A stretch of DNA of 64,000 nt from Cytophagaceae bacterium (GCA_006969745.1 CP030886.1:3941234-4005233); one strand, 5' to 3'. Positions 1-10,091 are shown, counted from the stretch's first letter. Numbers and translations are program-made. Notes: a model not told the origin generated them from the letters alone.

Positions 1-844
1 CTATCCAGTTTCGTTGCATTTCTTTGATTGGCTCAGGCCAATCAATTTTATCCAACCCACTTAACAAACGATCAGCATATGCAGTAATTCTCATACTCCA
101 CTGCGGCATTTTTTTCTTTATCACCGGATGGCCACCTCTTTCAGAGAAGCCATCTTTTACCTCGTCATTTGAAAGTACAGTGCCAAGTGCAGGGCACCAA
201 TTTACTGTTGTTTCAGCTTGGTATGTAAGCCTATATTTCAATAGGAATAGTTGCTGTTCTTTTTCATGGTATGAATTCCACTCTTCAGCGGTAATAGTGG
301 GTGTATCAGAATCGCATGCAGCATTGACATTCGAATTTCCCTGATTTTCCAAGATATTGACCAGTGTGTCTATTGACTCAGCTTTGTCCGAATCTTTATT
401 ATACCAACTATTGTAAATAAGTTTAAAAATCCACTGTGTCCATTTATAGAATTTTGGATCACTTGTTCGAAGTTCCCGTGACCAATCATATGAAAAGGCT
501 AACGCTTTTAGCTGTTCTTTATACCTGTCTATATTTTCATCTGTAGTAATTGCAGGATGCTGACCGGTCTGAATGGCATACTGCTCAGCAGGAAGGCCAA
601 AACTGTCAAAACCCATCGGGTGCAAGACATTAAAACCATTTAACCTTTTGAATCTTGATACAATATCAGAGGCGATGTAACCAAGTGGATGTCCAACATG
701 CAGTCCCGCGCCTGAAGGATACGGAAACATATCCAGAATGTAATACTTTGGTTTAGAAGAGTCGTTGGATACCTCATAGACCTTGTGATCATTCCAGTAC
801 TGTTGCCACTTTTTCTCTATCTCTTGAAAATTATATTCGGCCAT
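1..844 (-). CDS. leuS: Leucyl-tRNA synthetase, N-terminal 281 codons (partial)
   Basis: Charges tRNA-Leu with leucine in the cytoplasm. The minus strand reads open from an ATG at 844 to the window edge, so the 3' two thirds lie outside the window. The class I signature [15 protein letters not shown] is at about residues 39-53, with the HIGH-type motif HVGH at 49-52. [16 protein letters not shown] follows at about residue 80, typical of Leu[16 protein letters not shown] begins the editing/zinc-region entry. The stretch [13 protein letters not shown] resembles the form usual in Bacteroidota LeuRS. No frameshift is visible. A TACCTTTG -7 element lies 21 nt upstream. Identification is secure. Confidence 0.95.
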   Translation of the reverse strand, partial: MAEYNFQEIEKKWQQYWNDHKVYEVSNDSSKPKYYILDMFPYPSGAGLHVGHPLGYIASDIVSRFKRLNGFNVLHPMGFDSFGLPAEQYAIQTGQHPAITTDENIDRYKEQLKALAFSYDWSRELRTSDPKFYKWTQWIFKLIYNSWYNKDSDKAESIDTLVNILENQGNSNVNAACDSDTPTITAEEWNSYHEKEQQLFLLKYRLTYQAETTVNWCPALGTVLSNDEVKDGFSERGGHPVIKKKMPQWSMRITAYADRLLSGLDKIDWPEPIKEMQRNWI

Positions 845-865
845 TTATGTGAATTTTAAAGCTCG

Positions 866-873
866 CAAAGGTA
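866..873 (-). promoter_or_regulatory. leuS: Candidate Bacteroidetes -7 element for leuS
   Basis: The minus strand reads TACCTTTG, an exact match to the TAnnTTTG -7 consensus of Bacteroidota sigma-ABfr, 21 nt before the leuS ATG. No clear TTTG -33 element is seen at 19-21 bp spacing, so this rests on the -7 match alone. Confidence 0.45.
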
Positions 874-967
874 AAAGATGCTTATAAGAAAGTAGGTTTA
901 TAATCTGAGGAAACCATTACATATTTTACCTGTCATTAGATCAAACAAACTCAATTAATAAGAAGGA

Positions 968-1726
968 ATGAAAAAACTTTGGATTTTAGCGATCATGCTA
1001 CTGATTTCTGTTTCAGTATTGTCTCAAGAAAATGATAGCACAAAGAATGAACAAAAGCCTGTAGTTTCTGATACAATACCTAAGCCGACTCAGCAAAGCG
1101 ACGTAGCTACTGAAGATACACCTAAGATTATTTACTATCAGAGTACTGAACCTGAGAGAAGAAAAGACAAACGCCGGGATATTAAAACGTTGAGTGGTTC
1201 AATGAGCCATAGTGGTGGATTCGGTGCGCTATCTTTTAGAAGCACAAAATTTCGGGATGAAGGACTTGTTTTAGGAGGACTAAGGGGTGGATGGATTATA
1301 AATAGGACGTTGGCGATTGGTGTAGAGGGTCATGGGATTATACCAACAGCTAAGTTTGATGATATAGAGGCTGGGAGAGAAGTAAATATACTTGGGGGCT
1401 ACGGAGGTATGTTTCTTGAATTAATCTTTTTTTCCAATGAGGTGGTTCATATAACGTTCCCCGTTTCCGGAGGTGCCGGATGGTTGGGATATCATCGTAC
1501 GAATGAAGACAATACAATGCCGGCTCCACTGGAAAAAGAAGTAGATAGTGATGTGTTTTGGTATATAGAACCCGGCGCTAGCCTGGAGTTCAACATCAGT
1601 CGAAATTTCCGTCTGGCAATGGGTATGAGTAAGCGATTCACACAAGATATGGAGTTAATAAATACTGAAACTGATGCCTTTGATAAATTGAATTATTTCA
1701 TAACGCTGAAGATTGGTGGGTTTTAG
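968..1726 (+). CDS. Secreted outer-membrane beta-barrel-type protein
   Basis: The 252-residue product begins with a clear signal peptide, MKKLWILAIMLLISVSVLSQ, ending near residue 19. A polar, Thr/Pro-rich linker follows to about residue 75. The rest alternates glycine and aromatic residues (GGLRGGWIINRTLAIGVEGHG, then LAMGMSKRFTQ) and ends LNYFITLKIGGF, with an aromatic last residue as in porin-like barrels. This pattern fits small outer-membrane barrels of the OmpW/PorT size class, but I cannot assign a family. It stands alone, upstream of a terminator and divergent from leuS. Role unknown. Confidence 0.7.
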   Translation: MKKLWILAIMLLISVSVLSQENDSTKNEQKPVVSDTIPKPTQQSDVATEDTPKIIYYQSTEPERRKDKRRDIKTLSGSMSHSGGFGALSFRSTKFRDEGLVLGGLRGGWIINRTLAIGVEGHGIIPTAKFDDIEAGREVNILGGYGGMFLELIFFSNEVVHITFPVSGGAGWLGYHRTNEDNTMPAPLEKEVDSDVFWYIEPGASLEFNISRNFRLAMGMSKRFTQDMELINTETDAFDKLNYFITLKIGGF

Positions 1727-1745
1727 GACAATAGACGAATTGATA

Positions 1746-1774
1746 AGAAAGCCCCTTTACGGGGCTTTCTCTTT
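1746..1774 (+). terminator. Intrinsic terminator between convergent genes
   Basis: AGAAAGCCCC (1746-1755), loop TTTAC, GGGGCTTTCT (1761-1770) makes a perfect 10-bp stem followed by CTTT. It sits between the + barrel gene and the - lipoprotein gene and may serve both strands. Confidence 0.8.
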
Positions 1775-1791
1775 GCAACTAGGTTAGGTTA

Positions 1792-3837
1792 CTAATCGCG
1801 ACTTCTTCTTAAGATAGGAGCTAGTTTTTCCTCATAGGACATTGACTTCCATCTTGTAATGTATTCCTCTTCAGAGTTTATGCTGACCCGCCCTGCTACA
1901 TTTAAGTCCTGTATTTTAATGTATAAAACTGGACGCAAAAACCGATCTTCATTCTCTGCATCATAAAAATCAATTTGCTTGGTATTAGCGGTCGAAACCA
2001 TTTGAAGAAGCAGACCTTGATTCGTCGAGGGAGTACTCACCCAACTGTTTACTAAGGATCTATTCAATCGAAGTGGTACAATCCCTTCAAATGCTGCAGG
2101 TAATAGTTGATATGTATCCATGAAAGAAGTGGATGCATCTCCTTCGTCTACGCTAAAATTACCATTTGCCCAGGTAGCAATTCCATCAGGAGTCTGATAG
2201 GTAGCCGCTCTCTGATCAAAGTTCCCATCTGGGGTAAAAAGCTCTTTTACTCCAACGTAGTTTTCATCTTGAGCACTTGCTTGACCGGTAAGGTAAATTT
2301 GGGTTTCAAGTATTTCGTAATTGCTAGTTATTCCTAGCACGACTTCATCGATTCTATCAAATCTTAAAAGCCCGAATCTGAAGTTAGTATCGCCTGAAGA
2401 TACGCTCACACCTTGACCATCATAATTTACTTCCCCACGGTCTCCCTCATAAATGTAGGTGTCTTGAGTCTGGTCATAGCTATTGAATCCATCGTAAATA
2501 AAGATTTCGTAAATACCATCAGTATTTCCATCTGAGCCGTCTGCACCATCATCGCCGTTACAGATATACTGAGTGTCATCAATTTCGGAAGGATCGAGTA
2601 TTCCGTCACCATCATCATCTACTCCCACGTCAATACGTATGCCTCCATCATTTGTATTACAAGTTCCAGCGTTTCCAGTGAAAGTACTTACGGCCACCAA
2701 GCTATTGTTTCCATTACAAATGTATTGGGTAGAGATTAACTCGTTATCAGCTCCGCCGGTCTCATCAATAACTCCGTCTCGATCCAGATCAAGCCCTATT
2801 CTAATCTCAGTACCTCCTGATGGACAATTGGTGTCTCCTTGTAGAAGGGCGTTTGTTTCTATGATTGTATTGTAGCCATCTGCACCTGTAGCTCCAATTT
2901 CTCCATTACAAATAGTAATTGTTTCTAATAGCTCATCAATAACATCATCTCCGTTGTTGTCGAATCCAAATGAAATTTCTATACCTCCATTTGTGCATGA
3001 AACATCTGTTGTGGTAGTGGTTATTGGACTTCTGCCGTCTTGTCCGTCTGCGCCATTACAGATATATTTTGGTTCACCTATCGATTCACCTTCATCGAGA
3101 ATGCCATTACTGTTTGCATCCAGACCGACTTCAATCTGAATTCCACCATCTGGGCATTCACTACTTCTTGTGGGCAGGGTTGTACATGAAATTATGGCAT
3201 TTAGTCCGTCGGACCCGTCGCATATTTCATATGTGGATTGTACTTCATTTGGGTCATTGTCCAAGACTCCATTTCCGTTAGAATCTAGACCGATCTCTAT
3301 CCGAATTCCCGTTGATCCATTGCTGCCACAGTCTTCAAGTGGAGTGGCCCTTATCAGACTTGTCAATCCATTAGCACCTTCACCACTGCCGTCTGCACCA
3401 TCAAGTCCATTACAAACGAAGAATGAAGTTTGTACCTCATCATTATCCAGCGAATTGTTTCCATTTGCGTCTGCTCCAATTTCAACAAGGGTGCCTCCAT
3501 TTTCACAGTTTTCACCAGGGATTTCAGGTGAAGTGCGCGCTACTAGCGTATTTCCATTTTCTCCAGCTGATCCATTGCAAACGAAGCTGACTGAAACTAT
3601 TTCAGATTCATCAAGAATACCATTTTCATTGGAATCTTGACCTACCGATATTTTAACGCCGCCTTGTGAGCAATTGTCTCCGGCATCTTCATTTTGTACT
3701 TCTACAAGAGCGTTAAATCCGTTAGTGCCATCAACCCCATCAGTTGGTTCAGTTCCTTCTTCGCTACAAGCCAATGAGGTAATTAAAATAATGGCTAAAA
3801 TGACATTATTCAATGATTTTAGAGTGATTTTAAACAT
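1792..3837 (-). CDS. Lipoprotein with seven DUF7151-like Ca-binding-type repeats and a DNRLRE-like domain
   Basis: The 681-residue product has a lipobox, ITSLAC with Cys24, so it is probably exported and lipidated. Residues ~40-430 hold seven repeats of about 55 residues. Each has a cysteine, then GG or G, then an acidic loop of the form GxDxNxNGxLDxxE, then a closing YICNG or FVCNG. The acidic loops look like EF-hand or thrombospondin-3 calcium sites, and the two cysteines per repeat could pair. Short collagen-like linkers (DGADGSDGN) separate repeats. Residues ~435-650 resemble a DNRLRE-type beta-sandwich domain (FRFGLLRFD, TYQTPDGIATWANGNF). It is likely a cell-surface adhesion or binding protein; the ligand is unknown. 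Confidence 0.75.
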   Translation of the reverse strand: MFKITLKSLNNVILAIILITSLACSEEGTEPTDGVDGTNGFNALVEVQNEDAGDNCSQGGVKISVGQDSNENGILDESEIVSVSFVCNGSAGENGNTLVARTSPEIPGENCENGGTLVEIGADANGNNSLDNDEVQTSFFVCNGLDGADGSGEGANGLTSLIRATPLEDCGSNGSTGIRIEIGLDSNGNGVLDNDPNEVQSTYEICDGSDGLNAIISCTTLPTRSSECPDGGIQIEVGLDANSNGILDEGESIGEPKYICNGADGQDGRSPITTTTTDVSCTNGGIEISFGFDNNGDDVIDELLETITICNGEIGATGADGYNTIIETNALLQGDTNCPSGGTEIRIGLDLDRDGVIDETGGADNELISTQYICNGNNSLVAVSTFTGNAGTCNTNDGGIRIDVGVDDDGDGILDPSEIDDTQYICNGDDGADGSDGNTDGIYEIFIYDGFNSYDQTQDTYIYEGDRGEVNYDGQGVSVSSGDTNFRFGLLRFDRIDEVVLGITSNYEILETQIYLTGQASAQDENYVGVKELFTPDGNFDQRAATYQTPDGIATWANGNFSVDEGDASTSFMDTYQLLPAAFEGIVPLRLNRSLVNSWVSTPSTNQGLLLQMVSTANTKQIDFYDAENEDRFLRPVLYIKIQDLNVAGRVSINSEEEYITRWKSMSYEEKLAPILRRSRD

Positions 3838-4037
3838 TGTGGTAGTGAGTTTAATAAAACGATTTAATGTAATTTAACTAATATGATATTATTACTAAAA
3901 AATATAATTATATTAATATTAGATAAATTCAAAATGTACGAATTCTTGTCCGAAACCGTACGTGAAATTCATTGGACTATGTCATACCGATCTGATTAAT
4001 AGGTGATTGCAATTTTTGGCATTCTTTATGGTGATAG

Positions 4038-6512
4038 ATGTTGGAAACCAATTTTACCATGCTGACTTCATTCAAACTATTTTTTCGCTCTGTCAAAAGG
4101 AATAAGCTTTTTTCATTTATAAATATTCTTGGGCTTACCATAGGATTTTTTGCATCCATTCTAATTTACATGTATGTACAGAATGAATTGAGCTATGATA
4201 ATTTCCATGAAAATGGTGAAAATATTTATAGGGTAAATCAGACATTTATCTGGGGTGAAGACAATCCCAATCTGTTTTCCAGCACCGGCCCTGGAGTGGG
4301 CTATGCCATTTTGCAGGAAATACCAGAAGCTAAAGAGGTAGTGAGGGTGCATACACCAGAGCTTATGCCTGTAAGATTTAAGGACGGTGATAAAGAGAAA
4401 TTCTTTAATGATGAATATGTCTTGGCTGTGGATTCTAATTTCTTTGAGGTTTTCAGCTATCCTTTGTTAGCTGGTGATCTGTCGAGTGTTTTGAATGAAC
4501 CTAACACCATGGTATTGTCTGAGGAGGTTGCCAAACAATTTTTCGGTAACAATGATCCAATCGGGCGAATAATTGATCTGGGAGGAGGGCCAATACGCAA
4601 GTCGTACATAGTAACTGGGGTGGTGAAGGATACAAATGAGAATTCATATATCGATTTTGACATCCTCATTTCCATGAGTAGCATCGATCGTGTAGAGCGG
4701 AGTAATTGGAGTTGGATGTGGACAACTTTTGAAACATTCATTTTACTAGATGACCAAGCTGATCCAGAGGTCGTACAAAGTAAATTGAATGAGTTGCCTG
4801 AAAAGCATGCTATTAAAACACTTAAGGTTATGGGCTATACCTACGATGAATATATTGCTGCGGGTAAAGAATGGAATCTCTACCTACAACCATTTCAGGA
4901 TATATATCTTCATTCGAAAGGAATTTATAACAGAATCAACCAAGTTGGAGATGCTACGATTGTTACAGCATTGATTGGTTCAGCGGTATTTTTACTCATT
5001 CTATCCTGCATCAATTTTATTAATTTGAGTACTGCACAATTCACCAATAAGGCTCAGGATGTAGCCTTAAGAAAAGTTTTGGGTGGGAGCAAAGCATCAT
5101 TCATCAATCGATTTTTCGGTGAAGCTCTATCGTATTGCATATTAGCCACTGGTTTGGCAATTGCAGCACTCATTTATTTAATTCCGTTTATCAATCAGGC
5201 GCTTGGAACTCAATTATCTTTTACTTCAATGAACCTGGTATTGATGGTGAGTTTTATTGTAAGTCTCATTTTGCTTGTGAGCTTTCTATCAGGTCTTTAT
5301 CCATTCGTGTTTTTCAATAGATTTAAACCTGTTGCCGCAATGAAGGGAGAACTGAAGTCCGGAAAGGGTGGAGCGCGTATCAGAAACGGTATGCTTATCA
5401 CACAATACATGCTATCATTCTTATTGATCATATGTACAATCACTATCTATAAGCAGTTGAATTATTTCATGAGTGCCGATTTAGGTTTTCAACGTGATAA
5501 TTTAATTACCATAGAAAATGTACACTGGACAGGATCGCAGGATGAATTTGCGAATGAATTAGCCAAACTAGATGGTGTTGTTGGAACCGCAGTGTGTGAT
5601 GCCGTGCCGCTAAGAATTTACAATGGCGATCAATTTGTACCCGATAAGGTTGATGCCGGTTCATTGCCTCTCAACTATGCACTTGGTGATGAAAACTATG
5701 TCGATTTGTTGGATGTAGAAATGATCGTGGGAAGAAGTTTTGAAAAATCATACGCTGATGATGTAAACGGAATCATTATAAATGAAACAGCAGCGAGGAC
5801 CATTGGATGGCAGATAGATGAAGATATCTTAAATAAGAAAATCACAAACTGGAGTGGCACTTATCATATCATTGGTGTTACTAAAGATTTTAATTTCTTA
5901 TCATTACACTCACCTATTGAACCTTTTGCTTTCTTTCATTCAAAATCCAATGCACAAGGCAACCGCCCACTTATGCGTGTTTTGATTAAAACTCGAACCA
6001 ATCATAATGAATTGAAAACATTAGAAGCTTCCATCAAGGAAGTTTGGACTGAATTTGCTCCAGGCAGGCCGTTTGAGCATGTTGTTTTGAATGATTATTT
6101 TGAAAATACCTATCAAACTGAGGAACGATTCGGTAATGTGCTTTCATTCTTTTCTGTACTCACGATCATTATTGCATCACTTGGATTGTTTGGCATTGTG
6201 GTTTTTTCCATCGAGCAAAAACTAAAAGAAATCGGAGTTAGAAAAGTACTTGGGGCATCTGTCACCAGTCTTATTATTTTGTTTTCCAAAAGCTACGTTA
6301 AACTTCTTCTGTTTGGTTTTTTAATAGCCGTTCCGTTAGGATATTATTTGATGAATATATGGCTTTCAGGTTTTGAATATCATATAAACATTAGCCTAGA
6401 TATCTTTCTAATAGCATTAACTATCTTATTAATTATTTCTCTGACGATTTCAATAATCCAAACAACAAAAGCGTCATTGATGAATCCGGCAGAGGTGTTG
6501 AAAGATGAATAG
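4038..6512 (+). CDS. FtsX/MacB-type ABC transporter permease
   Basis: This is an 824-residue Bacteroidota-type large permease. FFRSVKRNK comes just before a first membrane helix (FINILGLTIGFFASILIYMY, ~residues 24-43). A long periplasmic MacB_PCD-like domain follows (SYDNFHENGENIYRVNQTF; PLLAGDLSSVL; NDPIGRII), then three helices from about 300. A second soluble domain and the final FtsX core come after (EQKLKEIGVRKVLGAS, then three helices), ending NPAEVLKDE as usual for the family. It probably carries lipoproteins or peptides out of the inner membrane. No ATPase gene is adjacent, so it must borrow one. The ATG at 4059 fits family starts as well as 4038. It stops 1 bp from the convergent peroxiredoxin gene. 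Confidence 0.88.
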   Translation: MLETNFTMLTSFKLFFRSVKRNKLFSFINILGLTIGFFASILIYMYVQNELSYDNFHENGENIYRVNQTFIWGEDNPNLFSSTGPGVGYAILQEIPEAKEVVRVHTPELMPVRFKDGDKEKFFNDEYVLAVDSNFFEVFSYPLLAGDLSSVLNEPNTMVLSEEVAKQFFGNNDPIGRIIDLGGGPIRKSYIVTGVVKDTNENSYIDFDILISMSSIDRVERSNWSWMWTTFETFILLDDQADPEVVQSKLNELPEKHAIKTLKVMGYTYDEYIAAGKEWNLYLQPFQDIYLHSKGIYNRINQVGDATIVTALIGSAVFLLILSCINFINLSTAQFTNKAQDVALRKVLGGSKASFINRFFGEALSYCILATGLAIAALIYLIPFINQALGTQLSFTSMNLVLMVSFIVSLILLVSFLSGLYPFVFFNRFKPVAAMKGELKSGKGGARIRNGMLITQYMLSFLLIICTITIYKQLNYFMSADLGFQRDNLITIENVHWTGSQDEFANELAKLDGVVGTAVCDAVPLRIYNGDQFVPDKVDAGSLPLNYALGDENYVDLLDVEMIVGRSFEKSYADDVNGIIINETAARTIGWQIDEDILNKKITNWSGTYHIIGVTKDFNFLSLHSPIEPFAFFHSKSNAQGNRPLMRVLIKTRTNHNELKTLEASIKEVWTEFAPGRPFEHVVLNDYFENTYQTEERFGNVLSFFSVLTIIIASLGLFGIVVFSIEQKLKEIGVRKVLGASVTSLIILFSKSYVKLLLFGFLIAVPLGYYLMNIWLSGFEYHINISLDIFLIALTILLIISLTISIIQTTKASLMNPAEVLKDE

Positions 6513-6513
6513 T

Positions 6514-6963
6514 CTAAACGGATTTCAGGACTTTCAATGCCTCTTGAATATGCTGATCAGCTTTAAAGTCGGCTCTAAAACTGTGAACTAGTTTTCCTGT
6601 TTTATCAAATATAAAAGTGACCCTCCCCGGCAACAGTCCAAACAGGCTTGATGGCACTTTAAATGCCTTCAATGCTGCTTTTTTCTGGTCACTCAGCAGC
6701 ATAAAAGGCAGCTTCCGTTTTTCTGTTACAGCCTTATGTGATTTAGCACTGTCACTACTTATACCAATCACCTCAGCTCCAGCCTTTTGAAACTCTTCAT
6801 AGTGATCTCGAAAACCACATGCTTGAGCAGTACAAACACTTGTATTGTCCTTTGGGTAGAAATAAACAACAAGTGGTGATCCTGTAAAGTCGGAAAGTGA
6901 AATCATATTTCCATCCTTGTCTTTGAGTATGATGTCAGGAATTAGCTCGCCCTTATTTAGCAT
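6514..6963 (-). CDS. bcp: Thioredoxin-dependent peroxiredoxin, BCP/PrxQ type
   Basis: Reduces peroxides in the cytoplasm using thioredoxin. The product from ATG 6963 is 149 residues, the normal BCP length; an upstream in-frame start would add 15 residues that look non-native. MLNKGELIPDIILKDKDGN opens the AhpC/TSA fold. The active site reads FYPKDNTSVCTAQACGFRD, with peroxidatic Cys44 and a resolving-type Cys49 five residues later, as in E. coli BCP. PFMLLSDQKKAALKAF and GRVTFIFDKTGKL match family blocks. Its start overlaps the end of the RND gene by 11 bp, so the two are probably translationally coupled. Confidence 0.92.
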   Translation of the reverse strand: MLNKGELIPDIILKDKDGNMISLSDFTGSPLVVYFYPKDNTSVCTAQACGFRDHYEEFQKAGAEVIGISSDSAKSHKAVTEKRKLPFMLLSDQKKAALKAFKVPSSLFGLLPGRVTFIFDKTGKLVHSFRADFKADQHIQEALKVLKSV

Positions 6964-9154
6964 TTTTTTGAAACTGAATGAGAAGAATTGGAAGGATGGT
7001 AAGATCAATAATCAAAGCGATCAATAAAGAGAGACTGACGAATAATCCCAGATAATAGGTCGCACCGAAATTAGAAAAAAGGTACAAAGAGAATCCAGCG
7101 CTCATAATAATCGAGGTGATTAGCATAGCACTCCCTGCATGTGTGAATGTGAATTGCATGCGCTGTTTAGCATCTTTCTCCTTATTTTTCAAATAATAGC
7201 TCATCATATGGATCGTGTCATCTACTGCAATACCAAATGCAATGGTGAAAATGATAGATGTTGTCATTTTTAATGAAATGCCCAACCAACCTAACACACC
7301 TGAAACCATGACAAGAGGAATAATGTTTGGAATAAGACTGATTATGAGTAGTTTCCAGGATTTGAAATAAAGACCGAGTATTATCCCAATAACCAGAATA
7401 GCGGTTAGAAGGCCTTTCAAAAGGTTAATTGACAGTAGCTCATGGCTTTTGTCAATTAGATAAGTTGTTCCCGTTATCTGGTATGAGATGACCTCACGAT
7501 CTATGCTTTCATTCAGATAGTCTAGCATTTTCTTATTTCTTAGGTCAGTTTCATATGATCCTAATTCGGGAAAGAAACCTATAAGCCTGCCAACTTTACT
7601 GTCTTCTGTTACAAGCTTATCCAATCTTTTAGGGTCAATCCGTTCCTTCAATCTTAAAGTCTGAAGATATCCACGATCACTCTCGGGATAGTCATAATTT
7701 TGATTTAAGCCTCCATTATTTACCATATTAAGGAATTTAACGATGGTAGCCGGAGATTGGACTTTAGCTATTGGATATTCGTAGAGCAGATACTCTTCAA
7801 TTTTGACAATCTCGTCCATCACTTTCTTGTCCCAAATTGAAAGCGTAGTGTCGGCTACCTCGACACGAACTTCATAGGGTTTTGAGCCACCCAGATTATT
7901 GTCGGCATATTCAAAATCCAGCCTTACCTGAGAATCTTCAGGTAGGTCATCCAATAAGTACGAGTTGATTTTTAGTCGACCAATTCCAGGTATTAATAAA
8001 AGTATAACTATTAATACTACGACAAGTACGGGCCTTTTTTGGTTTAAAATAAAACTCAACCAACCCCTAGGTATTTCTAATGTTTTACTAGTTGAACTAT
8101 AGGTTGTTATCGAGGCTATTAATAAGCCAAAAGTGAATGTGATTACAAAGGCAATCAAAATACCAATAGCTGCAAACACCCCTAATAATTGAACTGGTTC
8201 TGTATTAATCCATATCAAACTTAAGAAACCAATAGCTGTGGTTACGGATGTAAGGAGAGTAGGTACCCAAACAATTTTTAATGCATTCTTTAATCTATCT
8301 CCTAAATCAGGATTATCTGATTTCTTCAGGGCATTCATTAGATGAACAGCGTCTGACATGGAGACAAAAAATAAAATAGGAGGTAAGAGTGAGCTGAGTA
8401 AATTTATTTTGAAGTCAACCATACCTATAAATCCAAACAGCCAGACTATCGAAAGCAGACTGATAAGAAAGGGCAGCAATGCGGACTTGAAATTCCGAAA
8501 AATCAGAAGCAAAAGCCCGAAGCTCAACACAAGTGAACCAATAAGAAATTTCAGAAAATCATTTTGAATATATGAGATAAAAACCCCTGCAGCACTCAAC
8601 TTTCCAACTAATCTTATATGTTCTATTTCGTATTTTTCAGCTTTGGCTTTAATGGCATTTAATAGCTTCACACTTCTTTTTTGATCTCCAAAATGTGCAT
8701 GATTCAGGTAAATACTGATTGCATCACCATCCTCACTGAAAGCAGATCTATAGAATGGATTTCCAAAGATTCGTATACTATCTTGTCTCAATTGATATTC
8801 AGTAGGTTTTTCTGAATGAATCAATGGGAAAATGATAATGCCGGTTGGGCTCTTAATTACATGCTGAAGTGATAAGGGTGAATATACATTTTCAACATCT
8901 TCAATTTTCAATAATGACCTTTCAAACTGACTAGCTCTGCTTAAAAAATCCTCATTGAAAAGTCCACCTTTTTCTTCCAATATGATATGCAAATAGTCAT
9001 TATCATATCCAAATTGCTTGGTATGCTGAGCATAGGCTTTACTATCAGGATGATTATTGGGAAAAAATTTTTCAAACTCAAAGTCAAAAGACAGGTATTG
9101 AAGATTCCAGCCTAAAAATGCGGTTATCAATACCAGTAAGCAGGTCATTATCAC
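6953..9154 (-). CDS. RND/MMPL-family exporter
   Basis: The 733-residue membrane protein has the RND-superfamily layout: one N-terminal helix, a large extracytoplasmic loop (FDFEFEKFFPNNHPDSKAY onward), five helices from about residue 205, then a second loop and five more helices. SMSDAVHLMNAL and AVDDTIHMMSYYL are the paired conserved helix motifs of the MMPL/HpnN-like branch. Substrate is unknown; lipids or hydrophobic compounds are usual. The annotated start is GTG 9154 (or ATG 9148), but the frame stays open and coding-like upstream (NPLLDKYVERLITLKGKV) without ATG, GTG or TTG, so the true N-terminus is unclear. It overlaps bcp by 11 bp. Confidence 0.85.
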   Translation of the reverse strand: MIMTCLLVLITAFLGWNLQYLSFDFEFEKFFPNNHPDSKAYAQHTKQFGYDNDYLHIILEEKGGLFNEDFLSRASQFERSLLKIEDVENVYSPLSLQHVIKSPTGIIIFPLIHSEKPTEYQLRQDSIRIFGNPFYRSAFSEDGDAISIYLNHAHFGDQKRSVKLLNAIKAKAEKYEIEHIRLVGKLSAAGVFISYIQNDFLKFLIGSLVLSFGLLLLIFRNFKSALLPFLISLLSIVWLFGFIGMVDFKINLLSSLLPPILFFVSMSDAVHLMNALKKSDNPDLGDRLKNALKIVWVPTLLTSVTTAIGFLSLIWINTEPVQLLGVFAAIGILIAFVITFTFGLLIASITTYSSTSKTLEIPRGWLSFILNQKRPVLVVVLIVILLLIPGIGRLKINSYLLDDLPEDSQVRLDFEYADNNLGGSKPYEVRVEVADTTLSIWDKKVMDEIVKIEEYLLYEYPIAKVQSPATIVKFLNMVNNGGLNQNYDYPESDRGYLQTLRLKERIDPKRLDKLVTEDSKVGRLIGFFPELGSYETDLRNKKMLDYLNESIDREVISYQITGTTYLIDKSHELLSINLLKGLLTAILVIGIILGLYFKSWKLLIISLIPNIIPLVMVSGVLGWLGISLKMTTSIIFTIAFGIAVDDTIHMMSYYLKNKEKDAKQRMQFTFTHAGSAMLITSIIMSAGFSLYLFSNFGATYYLGLFVSLSLLIALIIDLTILPILLIQFQKNAK

Positions 9155-9227
9155 CTTTCCCTTTAGGGTAATTAACCGCTCGACATATTTATCTAATAGA
9201 GGGTTCAGAGTTTCTTCGTTTAAAAGT

Positions 9228-9235
9228 TAATTTTG
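9228..9235 (+). promoter_or_regulatory. thyA: Candidate -7 promoter element for thyA
   Basis: TAATTTTG matches TAnnTTTG, 19 nt before the thyA ATG, which would give a leader of about a dozen bases. No convincing -33 TTTG is seen at the right spacing. Confidence 0.4.
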
Positions 9236-9254
9236 TTACCAAACTACGAACAGA

Positions 9255-10049
9255 ATGCAACAATACCTGAACCTAATGAAACATATCCTAGACAATGGTA
9301 CCGAAAAGGGTGACCGTACCGGTACTGGAACGAAAAGTGTTTTTGGGTATCAAATGCGTTTTGATCTTAGTGAGGGGTTTCCATGTGTCACGACGAAGAA
9401 ATTGCACCTTAGATCAATCATTCATGAGTTGCTTTGGTTTTTACAAGGAGATCAGAATATTAAATACCTAAAGGACAATGGTGTTTCCATATGGGATGAG
9501 TGGGCTGATGAGGATGGAAATCTTGGCCCTGTGTATGGCGTGCAGTGGAGAAGTTGGGTGACTCCCGATGGTAGAAAGATTGATCAAATCAAGAAATTGA
9601 TTGACGGGATTAAGAATAATCCGAATAGCAGGAGACATATTGTAAGCGCATGGAATGTGGCAGATGTAGATAATATGGCTTTACCACCTTGTCACACATT
9701 GTTTCAATTTTATGTGGCAGATGGAAAATTAAGCTGCCAGCTATACCAAAGAAGTGCTGACGTATTTTTAGGAGTCCCTTTTAACATTGCTTCGTATGCT
9801 TTGTTTACAATGATGGTTGCTCAGGTATGTGATCTGGAGCCAGGAGATTTTGTGCACACGTTTGGGGATGCTCATTTATACAACAATCATCTAGAACAAA
9901 CGGAATTGCAGCTTTCTAGAGAACCAAGAGATCTTCCGACAATGAAAATAAATCCGGATGTAAAGGATATTTTCTCCTTCAAGTTCGAAGACTTTGAATT
10001 AATTAATTATGAGCCACATCCGCACATTAAAGGTGCCGTGGCGGTGTAA
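9255..10049 (+). CDS. thyA: Thymidylate synthase
   Basis: Converts dUMP to dTMP with methylenetetrahydrofolate. At 264 residues it equals the E. coli enzyme, and the catalytic cysteine falls at the same number, Cys146, in [13 protein letters not shown]. Other sites are visible: the phosphate-binding [13 protein letters not shown] near residue 20, [13 protein letters not shown] with the paired arginines at 126-127, [19 protein letters not shown] (dUMP-binding Arg, Ser and Asn), and [13 protein letters not shown]. It ends HIKGAVAV, as usual. The following gene starts 43 bp downstream in the same direction, so they may be co-transcribed. The call is certain. Confidence 0.98.
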   Translation: MQQYLNLMKHILDNGTEKGDRTGTGTKSVFGYQMRFDLSEGFPCVTTKKLHLRSIIHELLWFLQGDQNIKYLKDNGVSIWDEWADEDGNLGPVYGVQWRSWVTPDGRKIDQIKKLIDGIKNNPNSRRHIVSAWNVADVDNMALPPCHTLFQFYVADGKLSCQLYQRSADVFLGVPFNIASYALFTMMVAQVCDLEPGDFVHTFGDAHLYNNHLEQTELQLSREPRDLPTMKINPDVKDIFSFKFEDFELINYEPHPHIKGAVAV

Positions 10050-10091
10050 CATTTTAAAGCACAAAGTAGTCAACTAAGTAGTTAAGAAGAG

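Noticed and set aside
24..344. 106-codon plus-strand frame at the window start
   Set aside because: Antisense shadow of the leuS gene, which is clearly coding on the minus strand.
6964..7008. 15-residue N-terminal extension of the peroxiredoxin
   Set aside because: It is only a translation of the end of the RND gene in another frame; the enzyme family begins at MLNKGE.
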